A DNA stretch of 32,709 nucleotides from an uncultured Dysgonomonas sp. (GTDB taxonomy: Bacteria > Bacteroidota > Bacteroidia > Bacteroidales > Dysgonomonadaceae), in assembly GCA_937875275.1 (NCBI GenBank), contig CALNCC010000046.1, forward strand, positions 1-32,709, in the 5' to 3' direction. Positions within the stretch are counted from its first letter, which is position 1. The number at the start of each line of letters is the position of its first letter. Shown here one piece after another: positions 7,072-15,874 of the stretch. The notes under the pieces were generated by a model, which saw nothing but the letters and a program-made list of their open reading frames with translations, was not told the origin of the DNA and made no database searches. A program made the position numbers and the translations under genes.

Positions 7072-7791
7072 TCATTTTTCAGCAATCGAGCGATTGTTCC
7101 TGTTGTTCAATATTGATAACGCGATATATAGCAGGATGCCGCCGGATATACCGAACAGCCCCATATATGCAATCAGACCGACCGTAAATATCAGAAGGAA
7201 GTAACGAGACTCGTTTCCTTTGAATCTAAGGCTTTTTATTTTCAATGAGAACATAGATATCTCCGAAACCATTAATAGCGAAAATACGACGATTCCTGCA
7301 ATGAAGATATACATCAGGTTCGACGAGATCACCGGCACATTGGTCGTCAGTCCGTAGCAAAAGCTTACCCAAAACATTGCATTTGCCGGAGTGTTGAGTC
7401 CGATAAAAGATTCAGTCTGACGTTCGTCGATATTGAATTTCGCCAACCGCAATGCAGAGAATACTGCCAACAAAAAAGCGATATAAGGCAGATACTCCAT
7501 CACCAAAGCATTGTGCGAAATCAGAGTTATATTCTCCGACAAAAAATGAAAAGCGGCAAGGCTCGGTGCTACGCCGAAGCTGACCATGTCGGCAAGCGAA
7601 TCCAGCTCTTTGCCTAAGGGAGAATATGCTTTCAACAGTCGTGCCGCAAATCCGTCTGAGAAGTCGAACAGTGCGGCTATTATTACCCACACCACAACCC
7701 AAAGATACAACCCTTCGAAAGCCATAACACAAGCTATGCAACCCGAAAACAGATTGAGCGATGTGAGGGTGTTTGGAATATGTTTTCTCAT
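7072..7791 (-). CDS. pssA: CDP-diacylglycerol-serine O-phosphatidyltransferase
   Basis: An integral membrane enzyme that joins CDP-diacylglycerol and L-serine to give phosphatidylserine. The CDP-alcohol phosphotransferase signature D-G-x2-A-R-x8-G-x3-D-x3-D is complete (SDGFAARLLKAYSPLGKELD, then SLAD). About seven hydrophobic segments are visible along 239 residues. I start at 7791 (MRKHIPNTLTSLNLFSG), seven bases after the psd stop; a longer reading to 7818 would overlap psd and adds residues atypical of the family. Phosphatidylserine goes directly to the product of the preceding psd gene, so the pair makes phosphatidylethanolamine, the main Bacteroidetes phospholipid. The two are co-transcribed from the promoter at 8505-8535. 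Confidence 0.95.
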   Translation of the reverse strand: MRKHIPNTLTSLNLFSGCIACVMAFEGLYLWVVVWVIIAALFDFSDGFAARLLKAYSPLGKELDSLADMVSFGVAPSLAAFHFLSENITLISHNALVMEYLPYIAFLLAVFSALRLAKFNIDERQTESFIGLNTPANAMFWVSFCYGLTTNVPVISSNLMYIFIAGIVVFSLLMVSEISMFSLKIKSLRFKGNESRYFLLIFTVGLIAYMGLFGISGGILLYIALSILNNRNNRSIAEK

Positions 7792-7798
7792 AATAGAT

Positions 7799-8464
7799 TT
7801 ATTTGTCAAATTTGGCAAGGATCGTTTGATTACCTTTTACCTTCTGATCCATCTCTACCATAACTTTTACATCTAACGGCAGATAAACATCTACCCTCGA
7901 CCCCAGCTTGATGAACCCCAGATGCTTATCGATATCGGCTATGTTGCCTACATTCGAATACGTAACTATACGGCGAGCCATAGCCCCTGCTATTTGTCGC
8001 AGCAAGATCTGATACTTCTTGTCTGTCGTTTCTATAACAACCGTCGATCGTTCGTTCTCCGTACTCGACTTGGGAAGATAGGCAGCTCTGAATCGTCCGT
8101 TGTGATGTTTCTTCAGCAGCACCGTTCCGTTTATCGGATACCAATTGGCATGCACATTGAGGGGGGACATAAATATTGAGATCAGCAATCTCTTGTCCTT
8201 GAAATATTCGCCTTCGTACACTTCCTCTATCGCCACAATTTTACCATCTGCCGAAGCCACGATACTGTCGCTTTTATCTCCTTCAAACTTTCGGGCGGGG
8301 CATCTGTAAAAGTTGACAACGCCACTGAAGAGAACAATGGATACTGCTAATACAACGTATTGCAATAGTGTTATTGGAAATAGATAGAATAGTGCGCCGT
8401 TTAATAAAGCTAATATGATAAAATATACAACTAAGACCCCACGGCCTTCATGATGAATCTTCAT
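7799..8464 (-). CDS. psd: Phosphatidylserine decarboxylase proenzyme
   Basis: 221 residues, the short type of this pyruvoyl-dependent enzyme, which converts phosphatidylserine to phosphatidylethanolamine. The self-cleavage site LGS is at residues 187-189 (KLGSRVD): cleavage between G188 and S189 gives the pyruvoyl alpha chain. FMSPLNVHANWYP (98-110) carries the conserved His region. Two N-terminal hydrophobic segments (about 9-28 and 31-50) anchor it to the inner membrane. It is the first gene of a two-gene unit with pssA and has a near-perfect Bacteroidetes promoter upstream. Confidence 0.95.
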   Translation of the reverse strand: MKIHHEGRGVLVVYFIILALLNGALFYLFPITLLQYVVLAVSIVLFSGVVNFYRCPARKFEGDKSDSIVASADGKIVAIEEVYEGEYFKDKRLLISIFMSPLNVHANWYPINGTVLLKKHHNGRFRAAYLPKSSTENERSTVVIETTDKKYQILLRQIAGAMARRIVTYSNVGNIADIDKHLGFIKLGSRVDVYLPLDVKVMVEMDQKVKGNQTILAKFDK

Positions 8465-8504
8465 AATTCGGGTTACTTTACAATAAATGTAATATTGTTT
8501 GGTG

Positions 8505-8535
8505 CAAAAATATCTTTAATTCGTGAATCTACAAA
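8505..8535 (-). promoter_or_regulatory. Bacteroidetes-type promoter of psd-pssA
   Basis: The minus strand reads TTTG (8535-8532), 19 bases, then TATTTTTG (8512-8505). This matches the Bacteroidetes -33/-7 consensus TTTG and TAnnTTTG with normal spacing, and places the start of transcription about 30-35 bases before the psd ATG at 8464. Confidence 0.75.
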
Positions 8536-8558
8536 ATTAGGTGCTGTATAAAAACCAT

Positions 8559-9575
8559 TTACTCGAAAAAAGACAAGGGAAATCGTGCTAAATAGATCGC
8601 AGACTTCGTGGTCTCGTGAGTAGAGTAGTAGCTTACCCACAATTCGTCTCCATCGACCAGCAATCCCGTATAGCTTGTATCTTTGCCTGAGGGTAGAACA
8701 TATTTTTCCTGAAACAGCCCTTTTGCGCTTCCTGTCAGTAAGATCGTTTTCGGGGCAGAGGGGATGAAGTGTGAGCGCGTGCCGGCAACGATCAGTTCGT
8801 TTTTGAGTTCAATAAACTCAGGGCCACCGAGCCTAATATCCAACGCTTTCCATTCCCAATCGGTATACGGAGGGTTGCTGATTCCCCAATATCCCTTTTG
8901 GTCGCCGCTTTCGCGTCTTACCAGCAGTGCCATGCGTTTGTCGGACAATATCCTCACGCATGTCTCGTTTGGCGAGCCCGAAATGTCGAATGTTTTTATC
9001 AGATCGTATGAAATGCCGTCCTTTGTCGTTACCAACGAGATGCCCGACCGGTTGTAATTGACGCCATATCCTATACCATCACTCCACACAAGTTTCCACA
9101 ACCAATCCCTTCCGTCCTTTACTTTCTCGTCGAGTTGTATCGGAGACGGTTTGGAATAGTGGACGCCGTCTTCCGAGAAAGATACTTGAGGAAGCATGTT
9201 TGTCAGTTTGCGATCAACATATACCGATCCTCCCATCAGCACCATTAGCCTTCCGTCGGGGGTAATTGATAGCTGAGAATCTCTCAGATCGTATTTCGCT
9301 TTGGCGATCAGTGCGGTCGGAGTCCAAGTATTTCCATCCTCAGAACTCAATATGCGGATCTTGCCTTCCGCATTGCCTTCGTTATCAAAGATGTGGGAAA
9401 ATCCTTCTCTGAATGCACAGTAATATTTGCCTTTATATTTGATGATTGACGTAAAGGCATTGTGCATTCCATTATCCCAAATCTTGGATACTTTTACACA
9501 ATCGGTCTGAGCCAAAACAGGATTGACGCAGACCGAGAGTATGGAAATAAAGGCAAGAAACATTCTTCTCATCAC
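8559..9575 (-). CDS. Secreted sialidase-superfamily (BNR/Asp-box) beta-propeller protein
   Basis: 338 residues with a signal peptide (MMRRMFLAFISILSVCVNPVLA, probable cleavage before QTDC). Repeated propeller strands include a clear Asp box, ILSSEDGNTWTP (about 79-90), and a looser copy, VSFSEDGVHYSK. An early FREGFSH and later VRRES Arg residues are where sialidases bind the acid group, but I cannot confirm the complete Arg triad, the Tyr or the Glu. It may therefore be an exo-sialidase-like glycosidase or a non-catalytic propeller. The start lies 25 bases after the stop of the C1 peptidase gene, so it is probably the last gene of the HD-peptidase unit. Confidence 0.7.
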   Translation of the reverse strand: MMRRMFLAFISILSVCVNPVLAQTDCVKVSKIWDNGMHNAFTSIIKYKGKYYCAFREGFSHIFDNEGNAEGKIRILSSEDGNTWTPTALIAKAKYDLRDSQLSITPDGRLMVLMGGSVYVDRKLTNMLPQVSFSEDGVHYSKPSPIQLDEKVKDGRDWLWKLVWSDGIGYGVNYNRSGISLVTTKDGISYDLIKTFDISGSPNETCVRILSDKRMALLVRRESGDQKGYWGISNPPYTDWEWKALDIRLGGPEFIELKNELIVAGTRSHFIPSAPKTILLTGSAKGLFQEKYVLPSGKDTSYTGLLVDGDELWVSYYSTHETTKSAIYLARFPLSFFE

Positions 9576-9600
9576 TTTATTTTATGAGTGAAGAATCTGT

Positions 9601-10776
9601 TTATTTCAGATTCAGTTTTTTTGCGATAGCTTTCGGAAGAGCATCTTTATGTATCATGATGCTCATCGTTTTGTATTTAACAAACGATTCGGAAGCATAC
9701 CATATTCCTTTATACTTACCGGCTTCACCCCACGAGTTTTTCACCATGTAGTATTTACCTCCGTTTTGGTCTTTGGCGATACCGTATATTTGCATACCGT
9801 GGTCGTCTGTGGTTTGATAGTTGTCATAAGCAATTTGTCTCATTTCCTGAGTAATTACTTTTTCTTTCATCGGGCCATTCTCGATCTGATCGCGTACTTT
9901 TTTCTCTCTTTCGCCGGCCGAAAGTCCTAACCAATGAGCCTGATCCGAACCTGCGTTTTCGGGAGCATCGATGTCGGGCATAACAGCCAATCCGTTGCGG
10001 TTAAATCCTATTTCGCTCACATCCGAAGCCCAAGCCACAGTGTAGCCGTTGCTGATAGCGTTGTCGAATACTTCCATAAATTCGTCGATAGGAAGATTGT
10101 ACGACAATGCCCAACGCCAGTTGTCAGGAACCTCAACGCCAAATGGCTGATAGAACGGATGGTGTGTGTATGACGACAACGAGATATAGTTACTTGCCTT
10201 CAAGCCTAAGTCTGTGGCTAAAGATTGCGGAGTATATTTCTTTCCGTTGTATTCAAATTCGGCAGGCACTTCGCCCAAGTATGCATCAAGCACTGCGTTG
10301 AATCCTTTTTTCCATACAGGAGTCAATGTCCCGTTTTTGTTTTTTAGGATTGCATCTACATAACCTGCAAGAGCGCTCTCCATCTCACTGTGCATGTGTC
10401 TGTCGGTTCCGTAGCTTAGTCCCTTGTACGATTCTTCGGGAATCACTCCATATTCGTCAAGAGTTTCGATAACGTCGGCAAAAGAACCTCCTTGCGAGAA
10501 GTTTGCTTTCCCGTGCATGCGAACATATTTTTCGGCTTTGTCGGCATAGTTGCGACGAGCGATGTACATATCGGCCAGGTCATGTTCGCCTTTTCCCATT
10601 CTCAATAGTTCTGATTCGAGAAACGCAACGCCCGAGAAACTCCAGCAAGTACCGCTGCTCGCTTGATTCTTGATCGATGTTATCGGATTTTCCTTAACGA
10701 CGGTAAATTGATAGCCTTGAGCATGTAGGCTCACTCCGGCTAAAATGGCAATAGATAATAAGAATAACTTTTTCAT
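9601..10776 (-). CDS. Secreted C1 family cysteine peptidase (bleomycin hydrolase/PepC-like)
   Basis: 391 residues with a signal peptide (MKKLFLLSIAILAGVSLHAQ). The catalytic set of the papain clan is complete in PepC order: Gln/Cys at KNQASSGTCWSFSG (C44), His at DDHGMQIYG (H326) and Asn at KNSWGE (N347). The long insert between Cys and His is typical of the bleomycin hydrolase subfamily of aminopeptidases. Cytoplasmic PepC proteins lack a signal peptide, so this Bacteroidetes form probably acts in the periplasm or outside the cell in peptide use. It sits 19 bases after the HD phosphohydrolase gene and just before the propeller gene. Confidence 0.9.
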   Translation of the reverse strand: MKKLFLLSIAILAGVSLHAQGYQFTVVKENPITSIKNQASSGTCWSFSGVAFLESELLRMGKGEHDLADMYIARRNYADKAEKYVRMHGKANFSQGGSFADVIETLDEYGVIPEESYKGLSYGTDRHMHSEMESALAGYVDAILKNKNGTLTPVWKKGFNAVLDAYLGEVPAEFEYNGKKYTPQSLATDLGLKASNYISLSSYTHHPFYQPFGVEVPDNWRWALSYNLPIDEFMEVFDNAISNGYTVAWASDVSEIGFNRNGLAVMPDIDAPENAGSDQAHWLGLSAGEREKKVRDQIENGPMKEKVITQEMRQIAYDNYQTTDDHGMQIYGIAKDQNGGKYYMVKNSWGEAGKYKGIWYASESFVKYKTMSIMIHKDALPKAIAKKLNLK

Positions 10777-10795
10777 AATCGAATTTTAATATTTA

Positions 10796-12853
10796 TTAAT
10801 TTGTTTCAGATTCTTCTTCTTTCGATATTTCGGGGTAGGCGATGCGTGAATGATAGATACGCATCAGTTTGTCTATAAAGACGCTCTTTGCATCATCAAT
10901 ATCCCTAAACGTGATCGGAGCATTTTTGAACAACCCGTCGGCCACCTGTGCATCTATCAGCTTGTTGACAAGGCTTGTGATTGTTTCCTCTGTGTATTCT
11001 TTCAGACTGCGCGATGCGGCTTCTATCGTGTCAGCCATCATCAGCAGTGCCGTTTCTTTACTGAACGGGTTGGGACCCGGATAGGTGAATGGCGCGTCGT
11101 CGCATTTCTCGTCGGGATGTTCATTCACATACAGGTTGTAGAAATACTTTGCTTTTCCTTTTCCGTGATGGGTTTCTATGAAATTTATGATCTGCTGAGG
11201 CAGGTTGTTCTTTTTGGCTATCCTTACCCCTTCCGATACATGACCGATAATGATTTGTGCACTCTCTTTGCACGAAAGCCCGGCGTGAGGATTCATCCCC
11301 GGCGACTGATTTTCGGTGAAGAATGCCGGGTCGGTCATCTTGCCTATATCGTGATACAGTGCTCCTGTACGGGCAAGAGACGCATTTGCCCCTATCTTTA
11401 TTGCAGCTGCCGAGACTAAGTTAGATACCTGCATCGAGTGCTGGAACGTACCGGGAGCTTCTTCCGACAACTGTTGCAGCAATGGGCGGTTGATATTCGA
11501 CAGTTCTATCATGCTGACTTCGGAAATGAAACCGAATACTTTTTCGCATACATAGACCAAGAGGTAGCTGAATGTAACGAAAACGAAGTTGATGCAGAAG
11601 TTTAAGTATATTCTCCAGTTCAGCTGGCTGATGTCGCCCGTGGTGGCAAGAATCCAGCTGGTATAAGAGACAATGTAGGTGAGCAGGATAAGTATTCCGC
11701 AATAGACCAGTTGTGAGCGTTCTCTGAGGTCTCTCAGACTGAATATGCAGACGAAGCCTGTCAGCAGTTGAACAACTATAAACTCGTCGGGATCGGGAAC
11801 TATCAATGCGCACAGCAATACCGTAATGATGTGCGTTGTCATCGCCGTGCGTGAGTCTACGAACGTTCTTATCAGTATCATTGGCAACGTAAATGGTATT
11901 ACGTATATCAGACTGTATGCTTTGTAATTGACAAGGAATGCGGTGATGAGCACAAACGACAGTACGAGCGACAGGATGAAAATGACATTTTTCTTTCTGC
12001 CGTATTCTTTCCGTCTGAAGAACCAAAGGTATGTCATCAGCGAAAATACGATGACGCAAACGATTACTATTTGTCCGGCGATGAGCCATCTTGGGTTCAT
12101 CGATGTGCCGCCTCTTTCATCCAATTCTTTGGTGTACGAGTTCAGTATGTCGAAGGTTCTCTTATTGACGATCTCTCCTCGGTCTATTATTTTTTCTCCG
12201 CTCTGTATCATTCCCTCGTAGAGGGTTATTTTGCTCAATTCGTCTTTCAGCAGGTTTTGTGTGGTGCGTTCGTCGTACTGTATGTTCTCTAAGAGATAAT
12301 CGCTCAGGCTCAATCCTTTTATTCCTTCCGACTTGTAAGACGATCCGTTCTTGTTTTCAATTATTTGCTCGTATGCTTGCCGGGGAGTATAGAATGATGC
12401 CAGATTGCGAATGCTGTACATATTCGATTCTGTGTCTTTCAGCCTGAGTTGTTTCTTTTGCGATTCCTTGATGAGGTCGTAGTCTACTGCCGAGATGATG
12501 CCGGCTTTATATATCGACTCCAGTTGATTTTTTACATGGTTGATGTTTTGTATATCCATGCCCACTGCCTGAGCGTCTGACACAAACTGAGAAATAGAAC
12601 TGCGTGAGACGGTTTCGTCGTACAGATAGTAGAAAATGAAATTCTTCTGGATGCTATCTCTCTGATTTTGTACGTCCTGGTCTTCTTTCTGGATGTGGAA
12701 ATCGAAGGATGTAATCAGTTGTCCATATTGCCAAGGCTTGTCTAAGGAATAGACGTAATGACTTTTACCCTCTCTCGGAAAGAAATAGATAAGAAGGGCA
12801 GCCACTATAACAAAAAGTACGGGTGTGGGAATTTTAAATTTCCGTATATTCAT
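10796..12853 (-). CDS. 7TM-HD family cyclic-di-AMP phosphodiesterase (PgpH-like)
   Basis: 685 residues in the usual order for this family: an N-terminal membrane helix (about 11-26), an extracytoplasmic 7TMR-HDED domain (about 27-260), a block of about seven hydrophobic helices (about 265-455) and a cytoplasmic HD domain. The metal and catalytic residues are visible as FQHSMQVSNL (H472), YHDIGK (H501, D502), GHVSEG (H538), THHGKG (H562, H563) and ADTIEA (D608). In Listeria, PgpH hydrolyses c-di-AMP to pApA; the same role here is inferred from the fold. The upstream gap to kdtA is 88 bases and includes a TATCTTTG box (12895-12888), so it may have its own promoter. Confidence 0.9.
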   Translation of the reverse strand: MNIRKFKIPTPVLFVIVAALLIYFFPREGKSHYVYSLDKPWQYGQLITSFDFHIQKEDQDVQNQRDSIQKNFIFYYLYDETVSRSSISQFVSDAQAVGMDIQNINHVKNQLESIYKAGIISAVDYDLIKESQKKQLRLKDTESNMYSIRNLASFYTPRQAYEQIIENKNGSSYKSEGIKGLSLSDYLLENIQYDERTTQNLLKDELSKITLYEGMIQSGEKIIDRGEIVNKRTFDILNSYTKELDERGGTSMNPRWLIAGQIVIVCVIVFSLMTYLWFFRRKEYGRKKNVIFILSLVLSFVLITAFLVNYKAYSLIYVIPFTLPMILIRTFVDSRTAMTTHIITVLLCALIVPDPDEFIVVQLLTGFVCIFSLRDLRERSQLVYCGILILLTYIVSYTSWILATTGDISQLNWRIYLNFCINFVFVTFSYLLVYVCEKVFGFISEVSMIELSNINRPLLQQLSEEAPGTFQHSMQVSNLVSAAAIKIGANASLARTGALYHDIGKMTDPAFFTENQSPGMNPHAGLSCKESAQIIIGHVSEGVRIAKKNNLPQQIINFIETHHGKGKAKYFYNLYVNEHPDEKCDDAPFTYPGPNPFSKETALLMMADTIEAASRSLKEYTEETITSLVNKLIDAQVADGLFKNAPITFRDIDDAKSVFIDKLMRIYHSRIAYPEISKEEESETN

Positions 12854-12941
12854 CTTCCGTTTTTTTTAATAACTAAAGAATAATATACAAAGATAATTTT
12901 TTTCTTAATGTAGACAGCCTAAGGACGTCTTATATTACGAT

Positions 12942-14183
12942 TTAGCTAAGACTGATTGTCTGCATCACTTTTTTTACCACGCCGGTGCGCGATGATACAT
13001 AGTTTCCGGCTTGCAATCCGGCAGACTTGAGAGTGTCTTCGTATTGGAGAAATTCGTCCATCAGCGAACGGAACGCAGACGGGTCGGATACCGAATATCC
13101 GCCACCATTTTCGACAAGGTCTCCTGCCTCTAAAAATTTCTTGAAATTGGGACCGAATATTACCGGCACGTTGTATACAGCCGCTTCGATAATGTTGTGT
13201 ATGCCAACACCGAAGCCACCTCCCACGTAGGCGATCTGCCCATAGCGGTAGATGGAAGATAGCAGCCCGAACGAATCAATAATGAGGCAATCGTAATCGC
13301 ATACGTTTTCTATTATTGCTTGTGAGTAGCGGATGTGCGGACGACGCAGGTTTCCTTCTATATATTTCAGATGTGCTTCGTCTATTTCGTGTGGGGCGAT
13401 TATCAGTTTCAGGTCGGTAGCCATGTTGAAGTATGGGAAAACAACGTCCTCGTCTTTGGGCCACGAACTGCCCATGACCAAGATGCGTTCTCCTTCGCTC
13501 GCAGCTTTGTTGGCAAAGGCTTCGACTAAGGGTAGGGGCTTCGATTGGTTCTTGATGTCTACAACCCTGTCGAACCGTGTGTCGCCGCAAATGATTGATT
13601 GGCTTACTCCTATGCTTGTCAGCAGGTCTTGAGATCGTTGATCCTGAACGCAAATGTTTTTATACAACTTCAATATCCGGCGCATCCTTTTGCCATACCA
13701 TCTGAAGAACATCTGATCGGGACGGAATATAGCCGAAACCATGTAAGACGGAATATCTCTTTTGTACAACTGATTGATGAAGTTGTACCAGAATTCATAT
13801 TTTATGAATATCGCCATTGTGGGCTGCACCAGTTTCAAAAATCGCTTTACGTTTCTCTTTTTGTCGAAGGGCAGGTAGCAGATAATGTCTGCCAACGGGT
13901 ATTCTTTCCTTACTTCGTATCCCGATGGGGAAAAGAAGGTCAATAAGATTTTATATTCGGGGTAGCGTCGTTTTATGTCTTCTATTATTGGTCTGCCTTG
14001 TTCAAACTCGCCCAACGAAGCTGCGTGAAACCAAATGTATTTGGCGTCTTTGTCAACCTTCTCTTTCAGCGTTTTGTATGTCTGTTTGTGCCCGACGATC
14101 ATCTTGCGCGCCTTACGGTTGAAGGGCGAAACGATGCGCACGGCTAAGGCGTATAAGAATATACCAATATTATATAAAAACAT
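12942..14183 (-). CDS. kdtA: 3-deoxy-D-manno-octulosonic acid (Kdo) transferase
   Basis: 413 residues, GT30 family. An N-terminal hydrophobic anchor (about 3-20) is followed by the catalytic-base motif WFHAASLGEFEQGRP (E59). A C-terminal nucleotide-sugar half (FGLLSSIYRYGQIAYVGGGFGVGIHNIIEAAVYNVPVIFGP) binds CMP-Kdo. The enzyme transfers Kdo to lipid A precursor at the inner face of the cytoplasmic membrane, starting the LPS core. The start is nine bases after the gltX stop, so the two are co-transcribed; no functional link between them is implied. Confidence 0.93.
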   Translation of the reverse strand: MFLYNIGIFLYALAVRIVSPFNRKARKMIVGHKQTYKTLKEKVDKDAKYIWFHAASLGEFEQGRPIIEDIKRRYPEYKILLTFFSPSGYEVRKEYPLADIICYLPFDKKRNVKRFLKLVQPTMAIFIKYEFWYNFINQLYKRDIPSYMVSAIFRPDQMFFRWYGKRMRRILKLYKNICVQDQRSQDLLTSIGVSQSIICGDTRFDRVVDIKNQSKPLPLVEAFANKAASEGERILVMGSSWPKDEDVVFPYFNMATDLKLIIAPHEIDEAHLKYIEGNLRRPHIRYSQAIIENVCDYDCLIIDSFGLLSSIYRYGQIAYVGGGFGVGIHNIIEAAVYNVPVIFGPNFKKFLEAGDLVENGGGYSVSDPSAFRSLMDEFLQYEDTLKSAGLQAGNYVSSRTGVVKKVMQTISLS

Positions 14184-14192
14184 ATCCCTTAG

Positions 14193-15713
14193 TTATTTTA
14201 TTTCTTTTATGGCTTTCCCGAGACGACTGATGGTCTCTTCTCGTCCTATCGTAGCTGTGATGTCGAACATGTGAGGCCCTTTCGATTCTCCCACGACAGC
14301 CAGTCGGAAAGCATTCATTATATTGCCGAGATGGTAGCCTTTATCTTCAATCCACGCTTTCACTATCTGCTCTTGGTTAGGAGCCGAAAAGTCGTCGATG
14401 GCGGTCAGTACGTCGATGAGCTCGGTCAGTTGTGCCGGAGAATCTTCCTTCCAACGTTTTTTCGCTGTTTTTTCGTCGTATGTTGCCGGCGCCTGAAAGA
14501 AGAAAAAGGACTGATCCCATAATTCTTTCACGAAAGATACGCGTTCTTTTACCAACGACACCACGTTCTCTACATATTCTGTTGTCGGATGCAGACCTTT
14601 CGCTTCGAGGTAAGGCATAAACATCGCCGCAATATCATTGTTGGGTTTTAGTTGCACATATTGATGGTTGAACCACTTCCCTTTTTCGTAGTCGAATTTG
14701 GCTCCGCTCTTGCTGCATTTCTCTAACGAGAACAAGGCTACGAGATCTTCCATCTGCATTATTTCTTGGTCGTTGCCCGGATTCCATCCCAAAAGGGCAA
14801 GGAAATTGACTACGGCTTCGGGGAGGTATCCGCTTTCGCGGTATCCCGATGATATGTCTCCTGTTTTCGGGTCTTTCCACTCCAACGGGAAAACGGGAAA
14901 GCCAAGACGGTCTCCGTCTCTTTTGCTCAGTTTGCCGTTTCCTTCGGGCTTGAGCAGTAATGGCAAGTGTGCAAATCGAGGCATGGTTTCTTCCCACCCG
15001 AATGCTCTGTACAGCAATACGTGCAGTGGGGCAGAGGGTAGCCACTCTTCGCCTCTGATGACGTGCGTAACCTCCATCAGGTGGTCGTCGACGATATTGG
15101 CAAGATGGTAAGTGGGCAGGTTGTCAGCCGATTTGTACAGCACTTTGTCGTCAAGCACCGACGAGTTTATTGTTACTTCGCCACGAATCACGTCGTCTAC
15201 AACAACGTCTTCGTTTGGCTCTATCTTGAACCGTACAACATACTTCTCTCCGTTTGCTATCAGCTCGTCAACCTCAGCTTGAGGAAGGGTCAGCGAGTTG
15301 CGCATCTGCATGCGTGTAGAAGCATCGTACTGAAAATTTGCTGTCTGATTGCGTTTTTCTTCCAGCTCTTGTGGTGTGTCGAATGCAATGTATGCTTTCT
15401 CCTTGTTGAGCAGAATATCGACATATTTCTTGTAGATTTCTTTTCTGTCCGACTGGCGGTATGGACCATAGTTGCCACCGATGTGCACTCCTTCGTCGAA
15501 CTGCAATCCGAGCCACTCTAAGGCTTCTACTATATATTCTTCCGCGCCGGGAACAAAGCGTTGCGAATCGGTATCTTCTATTCGCAGAATGAAATCTCCT
15601 CCATGCTTTTTGGCAAAGAGATAATTGTATAGGGCTGTTCGCACACCACCGATATGTAGTGGTCCTGTGGGACTTGGAGCAAAACGAACTCTGACTTTAT
15701 TAGACATATGCAA
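14193..15713 (-). CDS. gltX: Glutamyl-tRNA synthetase
   Basis: 506 residues, class I synthetase charging tRNA-Glu. The HIGH-type motif is FAPSPTGPLHIGG (residues 11-23), and the KMSKS-type loop is KLSKRDG (261-267). The tRNA-binding helical C-terminal region is complete. Translation may begin at M1 or at M3 (CATATGTC); nothing decides between them. A TATTTTTG box at 15746-15739 suggests a promoter just upstream. The 160 bases between this gene and the prfB stop hold nothing else that I recognise. HipA-type kinases of E. coli target GltX, and a HipA-like kinase lies about 8 kb away, but that is family knowledge and not a link shown here. Confidence 0.96.
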   Translation of the reverse strand: MHMSNKVRVRFAPSPTGPLHIGGVRTALYNYLFAKKHGGDFILRIEDTDSQRFVPGAEEYIVEALEWLGLQFDEGVHIGGNYGPYRQSDRKEIYKKYVDILLNKEKAYIAFDTPQELEEKRNQTANFQYDASTRMQMRNSLTLPQAEVDELIANGEKYVVRFKIEPNEDVVVDDVIRGEVTINSSVLDDKVLYKSADNLPTYHLANIVDDHLMEVTHVIRGEEWLPSAPLHVLLYRAFGWEETMPRFAHLPLLLKPEGNGKLSKRDGDRLGFPVFPLEWKDPKTGDISSGYRESGYLPEAVVNFLALLGWNPGNDQEIMQMEDLVALFSLEKCSKSGAKFDYEKGKWFNHQYVQLKPNNDIAAMFMPYLEAKGLHPTTEYVENVVSLVKERVSFVKELWDQSFFFFQAPATYDEKTAKKRWKEDSPAQLTELIDVLTAIDDFSAPNQEQIVKAWIEDKGYHLGNIMNAFRLAVVGESKGPHMFDITATIGREETISRLGKAIKEIK

Positions 15714-15874
15714 ACTGTATTTTTAAGAAAAACGGCTACAAAAATATGTAAAATTTCTCAAACAATCAGCCTTATATCCAAAAAGTTAGCTAAATATCAG
15801 TCCCTTAGATAGAAAGAACTGGAGATGAAAGCTTTCGGGCAGATTGTTTATGTGTGAAGGGATGAAGCTTTGTG

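Noticed and set aside
8559..9575. Naming the propeller protein a proven exo-sialidase
   Set aside because: One clear Asp box is seen, but the full Arg triad and catalytic Tyr/Glu could not be confirmed.
10850..11419. 189-codon plus-strand open frame opposite the HD domain
   Set aside because: It is antisense to a clearly conserved catalytic domain and its own translation shows no recognisable motif.
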